Assembly (NCBI RefSeq): GCF_002727065.1
Contig: NZ_PDVP01000006.1
Span: 124,001 to 188,000, forward strand
DNA: 64,000 bases
Direction of reading: 5' to 3'
Source of the DNA: Zhengella mangrovi
GTDB taxonomy: Bacteria; Pseudomonadota; Alphaproteobacteria; Rhizobiales; Rhizobiaceae
In this document: piece by piece, positions 46,498 through 56,211 of the stretch
How the letters are laid out: each line of letters starts with the position of its first letter
How positions within the stretch are numbered: position 1 is the stretch's first letter
Made by a program: the position numbers and the translations under genes
Notes under the pieces: generated by a model
The model's database searches: none
Told to the model about the DNA's origin: nothing
The model's input: only the letters and a program-made list of their open reading frames with translations

Positions 46498-48753
46498 TCA
46501 GGCCGCGCTGCGGCCGGTCCTTGGCGGCAGCGGCATGTTTGCAATGTCAGCCCGGCCGATAAGCAGGTTCTTGTAGCCGGCCGACACGAGATCCTCCACC
46601 GCGGCGGCGACCGTGGGGCTTGCCGGGTCGACCACGCTGAGCACGATTTCCGCCGTGGCATTGCAAACGCGCTCGATGCCGCCGGCGTCGGTCGGGCCGC
46701 ATTCGATGACGATCATGTCATAGACCTGGGCCAGGGCATCGAGGATGATCGACAGGCGCTCGATGGCCCTCGCGACGCGGTCCGGCGCGCCCATGCCCGT
46801 CGGGATGACGTGGCAGTTGGAATAGAGATCGCCGTGGATGATCTCGGAGAAGGACGCCGTTCCCGCCAGGAGGTCGGTGATACCCGGGCGCGCGTTGCGC
46901 TCCAGCATGGGCAGCGATGCGGCGGCGTCGGCCGTCAGGTCGACAACGACGATGCGCAGGCCGGCATCCGCCATGGCGCGCGCGGTCAGCACGGCGGCGG
47001 CGGCCCCCTCGTCGCCTTCCGGCGAAACGAAAACGGCGCGACCGGCACCGGCGGCCATCAGGCGGCTGGCCAGTTCGTCGCTCGCCAGACCGGGATGACG
47101 GACGGCCGGGCGGACCGTCTCGCGCGCCTTGCGCGCCGCGGCCATGGATGCCCTCGTATCGGCTGCCGACATGGCCTTTTCCACGGCCTGGGCGGATTCG
47201 AACGTATCATGCCCGGGTTGGCGCCGGGGCTGAACGCGTGGCGCCGGCTCCGGCGGATCCTCGGCCACGATCGCCGCCACAGGCGTCTCAGGCGGCGGCG
47301 CCGCCACCCTGGCGGGGACCGGTTCGGCCCTGGCGACCACGGGCATGGCGATTTCGGTTGCCGGCGCTGGCGGGGCCGATACGGTGCGCATGGCGCGGCC
47401 CGACACCAGTTCACCAAGCAGGGTGGCGACGGTCATCAGCAGGAGCGCCCCGACGAAGGTGGCGCCAAGAATGGGGATCTTCTTGGGGAAATAGGGATCG
47501 CCGGGAACGATGGCGCGCGAGAAGACCCGCGCGTTGACCGGGCTGTAGGCCTTTTCCTTGCGCGACGCGGCCTCGCGGAAGCGCACGAGGTAGGATTCCA
47601 GGAGATCGCGCTGGGCCGCGGCCTCGCGTTCGAGGGCACGCAGTTCGACCTCGCTTTCCGAAACGCGGGCCGGTTCGGCCTTCAGCCGGTTCACGTCGGC
47701 AATGAGTTCGCGTTCACGCAGGCGGGCGGTCTCGGCTTCCGTCTTCAGGCCGGCGAGCACCTTGTTCGCCTCGGCCCGGATCTGGGTGTCGAGCTGGCCA
47801 AGCTGCGACCGGAGCGAACGGATGCGCGGATGATTGTCGAGCAGCGTCGTGGACAGGTCGGCGATCTCGGCGCGCAGGTCGACCTTCTTCTCGATCAGGC
47901 GCTGGATTAGCGACGACGTCTGGACTTCCGGAATGGCATCGACCGCGCCGCCGGTCTCCAGCGCGCTGCGGATGGACTGGGCGCGGGCCGCCGCGGCCGC
48001 CCGGCTGGCGCGGACGCGCGACAGTTCGGTGGAGATCTCGGAAAGCTGCTGGGTGGCCAGCGAGGCGTTGTTCTGGCCGACGGGAATGTCGTTGGCGGCG
48101 CGATAGTCGGCGACGCGGGCTTCCGCGGCCTTCACGCCCTCGCGCAGCTTGTCGATCTCCGGCTTCAGCCATTCGGTGGCCGTGGTGTCGGTTTCCAGCT
48201 TGGCCTTGCGCTGGAGCGCCATGTAGGCGTCGGCGATGGCATTGGGCACATCGGCGGCCAGTTTCGGATCCTTGGAGGAGAACTGGATCACGATGACCCG
48301 CGTGCCCTCGGTGCGGTAGACCTTGAGCCTTTCGCGCATGTTGCGCAGCACCCGTTCTTCCAGCGTGCCCTGCGAGGGCTCCGTCAGGAAAGGAATCGAC
48401 AGGGAGGTGCTCTGGGTGAACTCGCTGCGCGACGCCAGCTTCAGCTTGTCGGCGACCTGCGACAGCAGCGCCGTTGAGGCAACCAGCTCGACCTGCGACT
48501 GGACGCTTTCCTGATCCAGCGACTTGTCCTCGCCCGGCTGAAGATTGGGCCGCGTGTAGACCGATTCCCGGGTCTCGATCAGGATCCGGGTTTCCGCCAT
48601 GTACTTGGGGCTGAGAACCATCGTGACGGCAAGGGCTGCTGCCGTCGCGGCAAGGGCAACGAGGAGGATGCGACCCTTCCTGCGCCACAAGCCGGCGACG
48701 AGGGCCGGGAAATCGATATCAACGTCTTGAGCCGTTCCATTCACGCCGGACAT
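46498..48753 (-). CDS. Wzz/BY-kinase-like exopolysaccharide chain-length protein, kinase site lost
   Basis: 751 aa. Residues ~10-210 hold a Wzz domain with a first membrane helix (RILLVALAATAAALAVTMVL), followed by a long coiled coil (~190-400) with the GNVR-like region, and a second helix at ~430-450 (IPILGATFVGALLLMTVATL). After a Pro/Ala-rich linker comes a P-loop ATPase-like domain. At 577-583 the Walker A place reads SPEGDEG with no GK(S/T), and the A' motif is VVVDLTAD (602-609) rather than LxDxDxR. No C-terminal Tyr cluster is present. It is a pseudo-kinase. The ATG at 48753 is preferred over a longer start. Confidence 0.88.
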   Translation of the reverse strand: MSGVNGTAQDVDIDFPALVAGLWRRKGRILLVALAATAAALAVTMVLSPKYMAETRILIETRESVYTRPNLQPGEDKSLDQESVQSQVELVASTALLSQVADKLKLASRSEFTQSTSLSIPFLTEPSQGTLEERVLRNMRERLKVYRTEGTRVIVIQFSSKDPKLAADVPNAIADAYMALQRKAKLETDTTATEWLKPEIDKLREGVKAAEARVADYRAANDIPVGQNNASLATQQLSEISTELSRVRASRAAAAARAQSIRSALETGGAVDAIPEVQTSSLIQRLIEKKVDLRAEIADLSTTLLDNHPRIRSLRSQLGQLDTQIRAEANKVLAGLKTEAETARLRERELIADVNRLKAEPARVSESEVELRALEREAAAQRDLLESYLVRFREAASRKEKAYSPVNARVFSRAIVPGDPYFPKKIPILGATFVGALLLMTVATLLGELVSGRAMRTVSAPPAPATEIAMPVVARAEPVPARVAAPPPETPVAAIVAEDPPEPAPRVQPRRQPGHDTFESAQAVEKAMSAADTRASMAAARKARETVRPAVRHPGLASDELASRLMAAGAGRAVFVSPEGDEGAAAAVLTARAMADAGLRIVVVDLTADAAASLPMLERNARPGITDLLAGTASFSEIIHGDLYSNCHVIPTGMGAPDRVARAIERLSIILDALAQVYDMIVIECGPTDAGGIERVCNATAEIVLSVVDPASPTVAAAVEDLVSAGYKNLLIGRADIANMPLPPRTGRSAA

Positions 48754-49023
48754 GCGTTTACTCCGAATACTATCCGACGCACATGGTAAACGGGCTTGGT
48801 TTCCCACACGTTAAAATGAAAGACGTCGCTTAATCAGGTCCGAATAATGTCCCGGACCCGCGATGGCGGGCATACGCCCGGCCCGGCGCCCCATTGGAAA
48901 AGGCGTTTTCGAGGGCCGATGCGCGGCGGCTTTACCGGGCATTAACCCTAACAACAGATAAGTGGATGCCGATGAATGCGGACCGGTGCCCCGGCACTGC
49001 CGCTCCCATGAGGGTAAGAGTTC

Positions 49024-49590
49024 ATGAACCGCCGCGTATTCGCCCTTGCCGCCCTTTCCGCCACCCTGGCAGCGACAACCGGGTGCACCGCCTATCGACC
49101 GACGCCGCCGGCGTTTCACAAGGCCCTGTACCAGCCGTACCGCCTGGATGCCGGTGACCGGGTCCGCATCACCGTGTTCGAGCAGGAGGGCCTGACAAAC
49201 ACCTATTCGGTCGACCAGTCGGGCTACATCGCCTTTCCGCTCGTCGGGCAGGTTCCGGCGCGCGGCCGCACCGTGACCGAACTCGAAGCCGCGATCGCGC
49301 AGGAACTGCGCGCCGGCTACATCCGCGATCCCGACGTCTCGGTCGAGATCGATCGCTACCGGCCGATCTTCGTCATGGGCGAGGTCGGCGCGGCCGGGCA
49401 ATATTCCTACGTCCCCGGCCTGACGGTCCAGAAGGCGATCGCGCTCGCCGGCGGCTTCTCGGCACGGGCCAGCCAGGGCAGCGTCGACGTGACCCGCGCG
49501 ATCAACGGCAAGGTCATGACCGGCCGCGTGCTGCTGTCCGATCCGCTCCTGCCCGGCGACACGGTCTACGTGCGCGAACGCTTCTTCTGA
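49024..49590 (+). CDS. Wza-like polysaccharide export lipoprotein
   Basis: 188 aa. Lipobox LAATTGC puts the lipidated Cys at 21. The polysaccharide-export domain is YRLDAGDRVRITVFEQEGLT and the SLBB repeat region follows (VMGEVGAAGQYSYVPG). Wza of Escherichia coli is ~380 aa; this short form is common in alphaproteobacteria and lacks the second SLBB and outer-membrane helix domain. It would form the outer-membrane export part with the Wzz-like protein divergent to it. The 270-bp gap between them carries no other feature I can name. Confidence 0.9.
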   Translation: MNRRVFALAALSATLAATTGCTAYRPTPPAFHKALYQPYRLDAGDRVRITVFEQEGLTNTYSVDQSGYIAFPLVGQVPARGRTVTELEAAIAQELRAGYIRDPDVSVEIDRYRPIFVMGEVGAAGQYSYVPGLTVQKAIALAGGFSARASQGSVDVTRAINGKVMTGRVLLSDPLLPGDTVYVRERFF

Positions 49591-49597
49591 CCCGAAC

Positions 49598-50734
49598 ATG
49601 TCCGATTCCCGGCCGCTGAACATTGTCCATTGCTTCCGTTCTCCGGTGGGCGGGATCTTCCGCCATGTGCGCGACCTCTCCCGGGCGCAGCAGGCGGAGG
49701 GGCACAGGGTCGGCATCATCTGCGATTCCACGACCGGCGGCGACTTCGAGGCACGCATGCTCGAAGCGCTCGAACCGGAACTGTCGCTCGGTGTCCAGCG
49801 CACCGCCATGCAACGTCACATCGGCCCCGGCGACCTCATGGCCGCGGCCAGAACATACAGTCTCATCAAGGAATTGAAGCCGGACGTGGTTCACGGCCAC
49901 GGCGCCAAGGGTGGCGTCTATGCCCGTGCGTTCGGCTCGCTTCTGCGGGTTTCCAGGTCTCGCGTCGCCCGCCTCTATTCACCGCATGGCGGAAGCCTGC
50001 ACTACGACCCCGACACCAAGACGGGCCGCTTCTTCTTCTTCCTGGAGAAACAGCTGTCGCGGCTGAGCGACTGCATCCTGTTCGTGTCGGAGCATGAGCG
50101 CCAGACCTTCCTGACCAAGGTCGGGCGGCCGCACTGCCGGTCGGAGCTGGTCTACAACGGGCTGACGCCGGGCGAATTCGAGCCCGTCGCGCCCGATCCG
50201 GACGCCACCGACTTCCTGTTCATGGGCATGCTGCGCGACCTGAAAGGGCCGGACATCTTCGTCGATGCCGTCCTCAAGGTGACGCGCCCGGATGGCACGC
50301 CCGCCAGCGCGACCGTTGTCGGCGAGGGCGAGGACCGCGCCATGCTGGTGGAGCGGGTGCGGGCGGCCGGCGCCACGGACCGGATTTCCTTTCACCCGCC
50401 GATGCCGGCCCGCGAGGCTTTCCGGCTGGGCCGCATCATGGTGCTGTCCTCGCGCGCCGAGGCGCTGCCCTACACGGTGCTGGAGACGCTTGCGGCCGGC
50501 AAGATCATGATCGCCAGCCGTGTCGGCGGCATTCCGGAGATGCTCGGCGAGACCTCCCCTGCCCTGACCGAACCCGACCCGCACCGGCTGGCGGCGACCA
50601 TGCAGGCCGCCCTGGCCGACGAGGCCGGTTTCCATGCCGCCATGCCCGGGATCGAGACCCTGAAGGCGCGGTTTTCGTCCGACGTCATGGCGTGGCGGAT
50701 CACCGGCCTCTACCGCGAAATCCTCGCCGCCTGA
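49598..50734 (+). CDS. glycosyltransferase family 4
   Basis: 378 aa GT-B enzyme. FRSPVGGIFRHVRDLSRAQ near the N-terminus is the acceptor-side glycine-rich loop, and the C-terminal donor domain holds FMGMLRDLKGPDIFVDAV, VGEGEDRAML and the E-x7-E motif in SRAEALPYTVLETLA. It is retaining and uses a nucleotide sugar. It begins 7 bp after the Wza-like gene and probably adds one sugar of the repeat unit. Confidence 0.9.
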   Translation: MSDSRPLNIVHCFRSPVGGIFRHVRDLSRAQQAEGHRVGIICDSTTGGDFEARMLEALEPELSLGVQRTAMQRHIGPGDLMAAARTYSLIKELKPDVVHGHGAKGGVYARAFGSLLRVSRSRVARLYSPHGGSLHYDPDTKTGRFFFFLEKQLSRLSDCILFVSEHERQTFLTKVGRPHCRSELVYNGLTPGEFEPVAPDPDATDFLFMGMLRDLKGPDIFVDAVLKVTRPDGTPASATVVGEGEDRAMLVERVRAAGATDRISFHPPMPAREAFRLGRIMVLSSRAEALPYTVLETLAAGKIMIASRVGGIPEMLGETSPALTEPDPHRLAATMQAALADEAGFHAAMPGIETLKARFSSDVMAWRITGLYREILAA

Positions 50735-50811
50735 TCAAGGGTTTCTTAGCAACCCGCTGATATAAAATCCCCCATGCCAGTATTCGGCAAAGCCTTGCTT
50801 GCAGGACCGGG

Positions 50812-52353
50812 ATGAACCAGATCGATCCGAAAAAGACCTATTCGCCTGAGACGGTGCGCTCCTTTCAGCCGGAGGACAGCGACCGGGCCGAGGTGAAACG
50901 CGCACTCAACGCGATGGCGAAGACCGTGGCGGCGCAATATCGCGACGACTCGCTCTCTCCCAACCTGATCGGCGGGATCGTGCGCCTGTTCGAGTTCTAC
51001 GTGATGTTCCTGACGGGTTTCGCCGTCTTCGCGAACTATCTCGGCTCGCCCTTCCTGCAGGTTCCGCTCTACGTCGCGGCCATCTTCGTCGGCTCGATCC
51101 TGACGGTGGTGATGTTCGAATTCGCCGAGGGCTACCGGATCAGCCGGCTGCGCCGTCCCTTCCTGCGTCTCGACCGCACGGTGCTGGCCTATGCCGGCAC
51201 CTTCGGCCTGCTCGCGCTGACCTCCGTCTTCCTCAAGATCTCGGCGGATTTCTCCCGCGTCTGGTTCGGCACCTGGGCCGTGACCGGGTTTGTCGGGATC
51301 CTCGTGCTGCGGGCCGTCTTTGCCCGGCTGATTGCCCGCTGGTCGCGCAACGGCCGGATGGAGCGGCGCGCCGTCATCGTCGGCGGCGGCAAGGAGGCGG
51401 AGAAGCTGATCCGCTCGATCGAGCGCTCTCCGCACAACGACGTGCGCATCTGCGGCATCTTCGACGACCGCGACGACAGCCGCTCGCCGCCGATCGTGGC
51501 CGGCTATCCCAAGCTCGGCACCGTCGATGACCTGCTTGAATTCGCGCGCATCGCACGCATCGACATGATGATCGTCGCCCTGCCGCTGACCGCGGAACGG
51601 CGCGTGCTGACCATGCTCAAGAAGCTCTGGGTGCTGCCCGTCGACATCCGGCTTTCGGCCCATGCCAACATGCTGCAGTTCCGCCCGCGCTCCTATTCCT
51701 ACGTCGGCAACGTGCCGATGCTGGACATTTTCGACAAGCCGATCACCGACTGGGATTCGGTGGCCAAGCGGATGTTCGACATCGTCTTCTCGGCGCTGGC
51801 GATCATCGCCTTCTCGCCGGTGATGCTGGCCACGGCCATCGCCATCAAGCTGGAGAGCAAGGGGCCGGTGCTTTTCAAGCAGAAGCGCCACGGCTTCAAC
51901 AACGAGCCGATCGAGGTCTACAAGTTCCGCTCGATGTACACCGAGATGTGCGACCCGACGGCCAAGCAGGCGGTCACCAAGGACGATCCGCGCGTCACCC
52001 GGGTCGGCCGCTTCATCCGCAAGACGTCGATCGACGAGCTGCCGCAGTTCTTCAACGCGCTGTTCGGCTCGCTGTCGCTGGTCGGCCCGCGTCCGCACGC
52101 GGTGGCCGCACAGGCGCACAACCTGCTGTTCACCGAGGTGGTCGACGGCTATTTCGCCCGCCACCGGGTGAAGCCGGGCGTCACCGGCTGGGCGCAGATC
52201 AACGGCTGGCGCGGCGAGGTGGACAGCGACGAGAAGATCCAGCGGCGCACCGAGTTCGACCTCTACTACATCGAGAACTGGTCGCTGCTGTTCGATCTCA
52301 AGATCCTGTTCCTGACCCCGATCCGGCTGCTGAAAACGGACAACGCATATTGA
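50812..52353 (+). CDS. undecaprenyl-phosphate sugar phosphotransferase (WcaJ type)
   Basis: 513 aa. Four to five N-terminal membrane helices are followed by a Rossmann-like CoA-binding region (ERRAVIVGGGKEAEKLIRSI). The C-terminal bacterial sugar transferase domain has FKQKRHGFNNEPIEVYKFRS, KTSIDELPQFFNALFG and LSLVGPRPHA. It transfers a hexose-1-phosphate to the lipid carrier, the first step of repeat-unit synthesis. It lies 77 bp after the GT4 gene and its stop overlaps the next gene's TTG. Confidence 0.92.
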   Translation: MNQIDPKKTYSPETVRSFQPEDSDRAEVKRALNAMAKTVAAQYRDDSLSPNLIGGIVRLFEFYVMFLTGFAVFANYLGSPFLQVPLYVAAIFVGSILTVVMFEFAEGYRISRLRRPFLRLDRTVLAYAGTFGLLALTSVFLKISADFSRVWFGTWAVTGFVGILVLRAVFARLIARWSRNGRMERRAVIVGGGKEAEKLIRSIERSPHNDVRICGIFDDRDDSRSPPIVAGYPKLGTVDDLLEFARIARIDMMIVALPLTAERRVLTMLKKLWVLPVDIRLSAHANMLQFRPRSYSYVGNVPMLDIFDKPITDWDSVAKRMFDIVFSALAIIAFSPVMLATAIAIKLESKGPVLFKQKRHGFNNEPIEVYKFRSMYTEMCDPTAKQAVTKDDPRVTRVGRFIRKTSIDELPQFFNALFGSLSLVGPRPHAVAAQAHNLLFTEVVDGYFARHRVKPGVTGWAQINGWRGEVDSDEKIQRRTEFDLYYIENWSLLFDLKILFLTPIRLLKTDNAY

Positions 52354-53618
52354 GCGCGATTGCCCACGACATCCCGCGTTCGGCGATCAATGCCAAGCTG
52401 GCCGCCATGGCCGGCACGTTCTCGGTGGCCATCGCCACCGCCCTTGCGGGGTTCGTGATCCGGGAGCCGGCGCCCTACGAGATTTACATGGTCGGGCTGA
52501 TCGCGCTGTGGGCCCTGTCCGGGGCACTCACCTTCTCGCGCTCGATCACGCCGCTGTTCACGCTCATCATCACCTTCAACATCGGCGGCTTCCTGTCGAT
52601 GCTGACCATGGCGGAGATCCGCGACACGCCGCTCTACCTGGCCGTCTCGCTGTTCCTGGGCTTCTCGGCGATCTTCTACGCGGCGGTGCTGGAAACCCGC
52701 CCGCATTATTTCAGGCCGATGTTCACTGCCTGGGTGATCGGCGCCTCCGGCACGTCCCTGCTCGGCATCCTGGGCTATTTCCATGCCTTTCCGGGGGCGG
52801 AAATGTTCACGCTTTACGGCCGCGCGGCGGGTGCCTTCCAGGATCCCAACGTGTTCGGCCCCTATCTCGCGGCGCCCGGCTTCTACCTCGTCTACCGGCT
52901 CGTCGCGGGCCGGATCAGCGACATGGCGCGCGTCGCGCTGCCGCTGCTCCTGATCACGCTCGGCGTGTTCATGTCCTTCTCGCGCGGGGCCTGGGGGCTC
53001 TACGGGCTCGGCATCGCCGTCCTGGTGATGATGATGTTCATCCAGAACACGTCGACGCGATTCCGGCTGCGGATCATCATCATGACCGCGGTCGCGGTAC
53101 TGCTGCTGATCGTGGCGATCGCGATCGCGCTGCAGATCCCCTCCGTGCACGAACTGTTCGAGACCCGCGCCAAGCTGGTGCAGGACTACGACGGCGCGCG
53201 GCTGGGCCGGTTCGCGCGCCACATCATCGGCTTCACCATGGCGCTGGAAAAGCCGCTCGGAATCGGGCCCCTGAATTTCGGGCTGATCTACGGCGAGGAC
53301 ACGCACAACATCTGGCTGAAAGCGCTGATGGACTACGGCTGGCTGGGCTTCTGCTCGCTGTTCCTGCTGGTGATCTGGACGCTGGCCGCCGGCGCGCGGA
53401 TCCTGTTCAGGCCGCGGCCCTGGCAGCCCTTCTTCATGACCGCCTATGTCGCCTTTCTCGGCCACATCCTGCTCGGCACCGTGATCGACATCGACCACTG
53501 GCGCCATTTCTACATCCTGCTCGGCATGGTCTGGGGCGTCATCGGGCTGGAGCACAAGGTGCAGGCAGCGCGCGCCGCGGGGCGCGAGCACCCGGCGCTG
53601 GCGGCAGGCCGGGCATGA
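52350..53618 (+). CDS. O-antigen ligase/polymerase-like membrane protein
   Basis: 422 aa from a TTG at 52350 sharing two bases with the WcaJ stop; an ATG at 52407 is the alternative. About ten hydrophobic segments. GAFQDPNVFGPYLAAP and the large loop GIGPLNFGLIYGEDTHNIWL with its His match Wzy/WaaL-type proteins. It probably polymerises or ligates polysaccharide at the periplasmic face. It is the last gene of the cluster and no flippase gene was seen. Confidence 0.85.
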   Translation: MSAIAHDIPRSAINAKLAAMAGTFSVAIATALAGFVIREPAPYEIYMVGLIALWALSGALTFSRSITPLFTLIITFNIGGFLSMLTMAEIRDTPLYLAVSLFLGFSAIFYAAVLETRPHYFRPMFTAWVIGASGTSLLGILGYFHAFPGAEMFTLYGRAAGAFQDPNVFGPYLAAPGFYLVYRLVAGRISDMARVALPLLLITLGVFMSFSRGAWGLYGLGIAVLVMMMFIQNTSTRFRLRIIIMTAVAVLLLIVAIAIALQIPSVHELFETRAKLVQDYDGARLGRFARHIIGFTMALEKPLGIGPLNFGLIYGEDTHNIWLKALMDYGWLGFCSLFLLVIWTLAAGARILFRPRPWQPFFMTAYVAFLGHILLGTVIDIDHWRHFYILLGMVWGVIGLEHKVQAARAAGREHPALAAGRA

Positions 53619-53682
53619 AATGACAGGGCCCGGTATTATTCCGGTTGCCAGCGGGGCCGTTGCCAGCTAGAAGGCCAACCGT

Positions 53683-53759
<77 letters not shown>

Positions 53760-53831
53760 TTTTCCTCACCGGATCAGACGACTGGCAGGCCACGCCTGCG
53801 ACGGCCCGCCGTGCGTCGAAACGCAACGGTG

Positions 53832-54125
53832 TCAGTCGATTCCGTCGACGATGACCACCGTGCTCTTCGAATTGGCGTGGCGGATGGCGGCAACCGGGGC
53901 ATATTCGTCGGAGCGTGCAAAGGCCTTGGCGCTTGCCATGTCCGGGAACTCGATGATCACCAGGCGGGTCGGTGTCCACAGCTCGCTGTCGACCACGTCC
54001 AGTTCACCGCCCCGGGCGCGGTAGCGGCCACCGTATTTTTCCGCCAGCGCCTTCGCCTTGGGCAGGTATTCCTTGTAGGCCTCCGCGTCGCGGATATCGA
54101 CATCGGCGATGATGAATGCGGGCAT
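53832..54125 (-). CDS. DUF1330 domain protein
   Basis: 97 aa ferredoxin-like dimeric barrel: MPAFIIADVDIRDAEAYKEY, GGRYRARGGELDVVDSE and RLVIIEFPDMASAKAFARSD match DUF1330. Its function is unknown; the fold is shared with small monooxygenase-like proteins. It follows the merR gene by 20 bp on the minus strand, and the longer start overlaps that gene. Confidence 0.9.
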   Translation of the reverse strand: MPAFIIADVDIRDAEAYKEYLPKAKALAEKYGGRYRARGGELDVVDSELWTPTRLVIIEFPDMASAKAFARSDEYAPVAAIRHANSKSTVVIVDGID

Positions 54126-54145
54126 GGTTTCCTCCAGGTTGGCGA

Positions 54146-54691
54146 TCAGCGGACCTGATCGAGCAGGCGCTTGCATTCCAGGAGGTCGAACAGCGCCTCC
54201 TGCAGCAGGGCGCGATTGTCCTTCGACAGCTTGCCGGAGCCGGCATCGACCGGACCGTCGTCATCGGGACGGCCAAGACCGAAGAAGCGGCGCGGCTGCT
54301 TCGGGCGTGCCTCGCCGACGAGCTGGTCGTCATCGACCGGCGCTTCCGGCGCGGCATGGGGCTTCTGCGATTCCAGCTCGGTCTGCTTCTTCTGGGCGAT
54401 CGCCTCGATGGCCGAGACATCGCCGCTGCCCAGCGCAACGACGAAGGGCACGCCGTTCTCCTTGACCAGGCGCTGCACGCCCTTGATCGTGTAGCCCTGA
54501 TCGTAGAGCAGATGGCGGATGCCCTTGATCAGCTCCACGTCCTGTGGCCGGTAATAGCGACGGCCGCCGCCACGCTTCATCGGCTTGATCTGGACGAAAC
54601 GGGTTTCCCAGAAGCGCAGGACATGCTGCGGAAGATCGAGATCCTCCGCCACTTCCGAAATCGTCCTGAAGGCGTCCGGGCTCTTTTCCAT
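54146..54691 (-). CDS. MerR-family transcriptional regulator
   Basis: 181 aa. The winged helix is [40 protein letters not shown], and [13 protein letters not shown]. The rest is a Pro/charged linker and a C-terminal helix [17 protein letters not shown]. Metal-binding cysteines of the metal-sensing MerR proteins are absent. A MerR gene right after ihfA is a constant feature of alphaproteobacteria; targets are unknown. Confidence 0.9.
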   Translation of the reverse strand: MEKSPDAFRTISEVAEDLDLPQHVLRFWETRFVQIKPMKRGGGRRYYRPQDVELIKGIRHLLYDQGYTIKGVQRLVKENGVPFVVALGSGDVSAIEAIAQKKQTELESQKPHAAPEAPVDDDQLVGEARPKQPRRFFGLGRPDDDGPVDAGSGKLSKDNRALLQEALFDLLECKRLLDQVR

Positions 54692-54804
54692 GGCTCACTC
54701 CCGATCAAGATCACGGCGACCCGGACCGGCGGCCACGAATCAACATCCCTCATCTGACCGCTGTCAGCGAACGGATGCAAGACCGGCGTCACCTCCCCTG
54801 CGGG

Positions 54805-55119
54805 TCAGTCTCCGCGGGATTGCTTGTGGGCGTCGATGATCTTGTTCTTGAGAACGTTGGAAGCCTTGAAGGTCATCACCTTGCGCGGAAGGATCGGGAC
54901 TTCCTGGCCCGTCTTCGGGTTTCGACCGATCCGCTCGTTCTTGGAGCGAACCTGAAATGTCGCGAAGGATGACAGCTTGACCGTCTCGCCACGCACGATG
55001 GCGTCGCAGATTTCATCAAGCACCGATTCAACCAATTGGGCCGATTCCGTGCGGGACAATCCCACCTTGCGGTAGACCGCCTCCGCCAGATCAGCGCGAG
55101 TTATCGTTTTGCCGCTCAT
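54805..55119 (-). CDS. ihfA: integration host factor alpha subunit
   Basis: 104 aa. [21 protein letters not shown] begins the DNABII fold; [20 protein letters not shown] is the arm with the intercalating Pro, and [17 protein letters not shown] closes it. It bends DNA as a heterodimer with IHF-beta, which is not in this window. It lies 120 bp after fabH. Confidence 0.95.
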   Translation of the reverse strand: MSGKTITRADLAEAVYRKVGLSRTESAQLVESVLDEICDAIVRGETVKLSSFATFQVRSKNERIGRNPKTGQEVPILPRKVMTFKASNVLKNKIIDAHKQSRGD

Positions 55120-55239
55120 GCGCCGGTTCCAGCCCGTCCTCTCCCTGATAGCAGAAAACCTACCCGCGACAGGGAGGCAAGGTCAAGGTGAAATCCCACC
55201 CGATTCGCCCGCAAATCCTGACAGGAAAAGACGTTTTTC

Positions 55240-56211
55240 CTACATTCGGACCAGAACGGCGCCCCAGGTGAAGCCCCCGCCCATGGCTTCCAGCAATACG
55301 AGGTCGCCCTGCTTGATGCGTCCGTCGTTGATCGCTTCGGTCAGGGCAAGCGGCACCGAGGCCGCCGATGTGTTGCCATGATGATCGACGGTCACGACCG
55401 TCTTTTCCTCCGGGATTCCCAGCTTGCGGGCAGAGGCATCGATGATCCGCTTGTTGGCCTGGTGGGGCACGAACCAGTCGAGATCGTCGGCGGTGATCCC
55501 GGCCTGGGCGAAGACATCCTCGATCACGTCGGTGATCATGCCGACGGCGTGCTTGAACACCTCGCGTCCCTGCATGCGCAGGTGGCCGATGGTGCCGGTG
55601 GTGGAGACGCCGCCATCGACGTAGAGCTTGTCCTTGTGGCTGCCGTCGGAACGCAGCGAAGCCGCCAGGACGCCGCGGTCGCTGATCGCGCCGGTGCCTT
55701 CCCGCGCTTCGAGAACGACTGCGCCGGCACCGTCGCCGAACAGGACGCAGGTGGTCCGGTCATTCCAGTCGAGGATGCGGGAAAAGGTTTCCGAGCCGAT
55801 GACCAGCGCACGCCTGGCCATGCCGCCGCGCAGGTGCAGGTCGGCGGTGTTGATGGCGAAGACGAAGCCGGAACAGACGGCCTGCATGTCGAAGGCATAG
55901 CCGTGGTGGATGCCGAGCCGCTCCTGGATTTCCACCGCCGTCGCCGGGAAGGTGTTGTTCGGCGTGGACGAGGCAAGCACGATGAGGTCGATGTCGCCGG
56001 GCTGCAGGCCGGCCGCCTTCAGCGCCGCGCGTGCCGCCGCCTCGCCCAGCGAGGCCGTCGTCTCGTCTTCCGAGGCGATATGGCGCTGGCGGATGCCGGT
56101 GCGCTGGATGATCCATTCATCCGACGTCTCGACGATATTCTCGAAGTCGGTGTTGGCCATGATGCGGCGCGGCAAGGACGAGCCTGCGCCGAGAATCACC
56201 GAACGGATCAT
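55240..56211 (-). CDS. fabH: 3-oxoacyl-ACP synthase III
   Basis: 323 aa thiolase-fold enzyme. The catalytic Cys113 lies in [12 protein letters not shown], His in [11 protein letters not shown] and Asn in [12 protein letters not shown]. It condenses acetyl-CoA with malonyl-ACP to start fatty acid synthesis. The ATG overlaps the plsX stop by 4 nt (ATGA), so the two are coupled. Confidence 0.97.
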   Translation of the reverse strand: MIRSVILGAGSSLPRRIMANTDFENIVETSDEWIIQRTGIRQRHIASEDETTASLGEAAARAALKAAGLQPGDIDLIVLASSTPNNTFPATAVEIQERLGIHHGYAFDMQAVCSGFVFAINTADLHLRGGMARRALVIGSETFSRILDWNDRTTCVLFGDGAGAVVLEAREGTGAISDRGVLAASLRSDGSHKDKLYVDGGVSTTGTIGHLRMQGREVFKHAVGMITDVIEDVFAQAGITADDLDWFVPHQANKRIIDASARKLGIPEEKTVVTVDHHGNTSAASVPLALTEAINDGRIKQGDLVLLEAMGGGFTWGAVLVRM

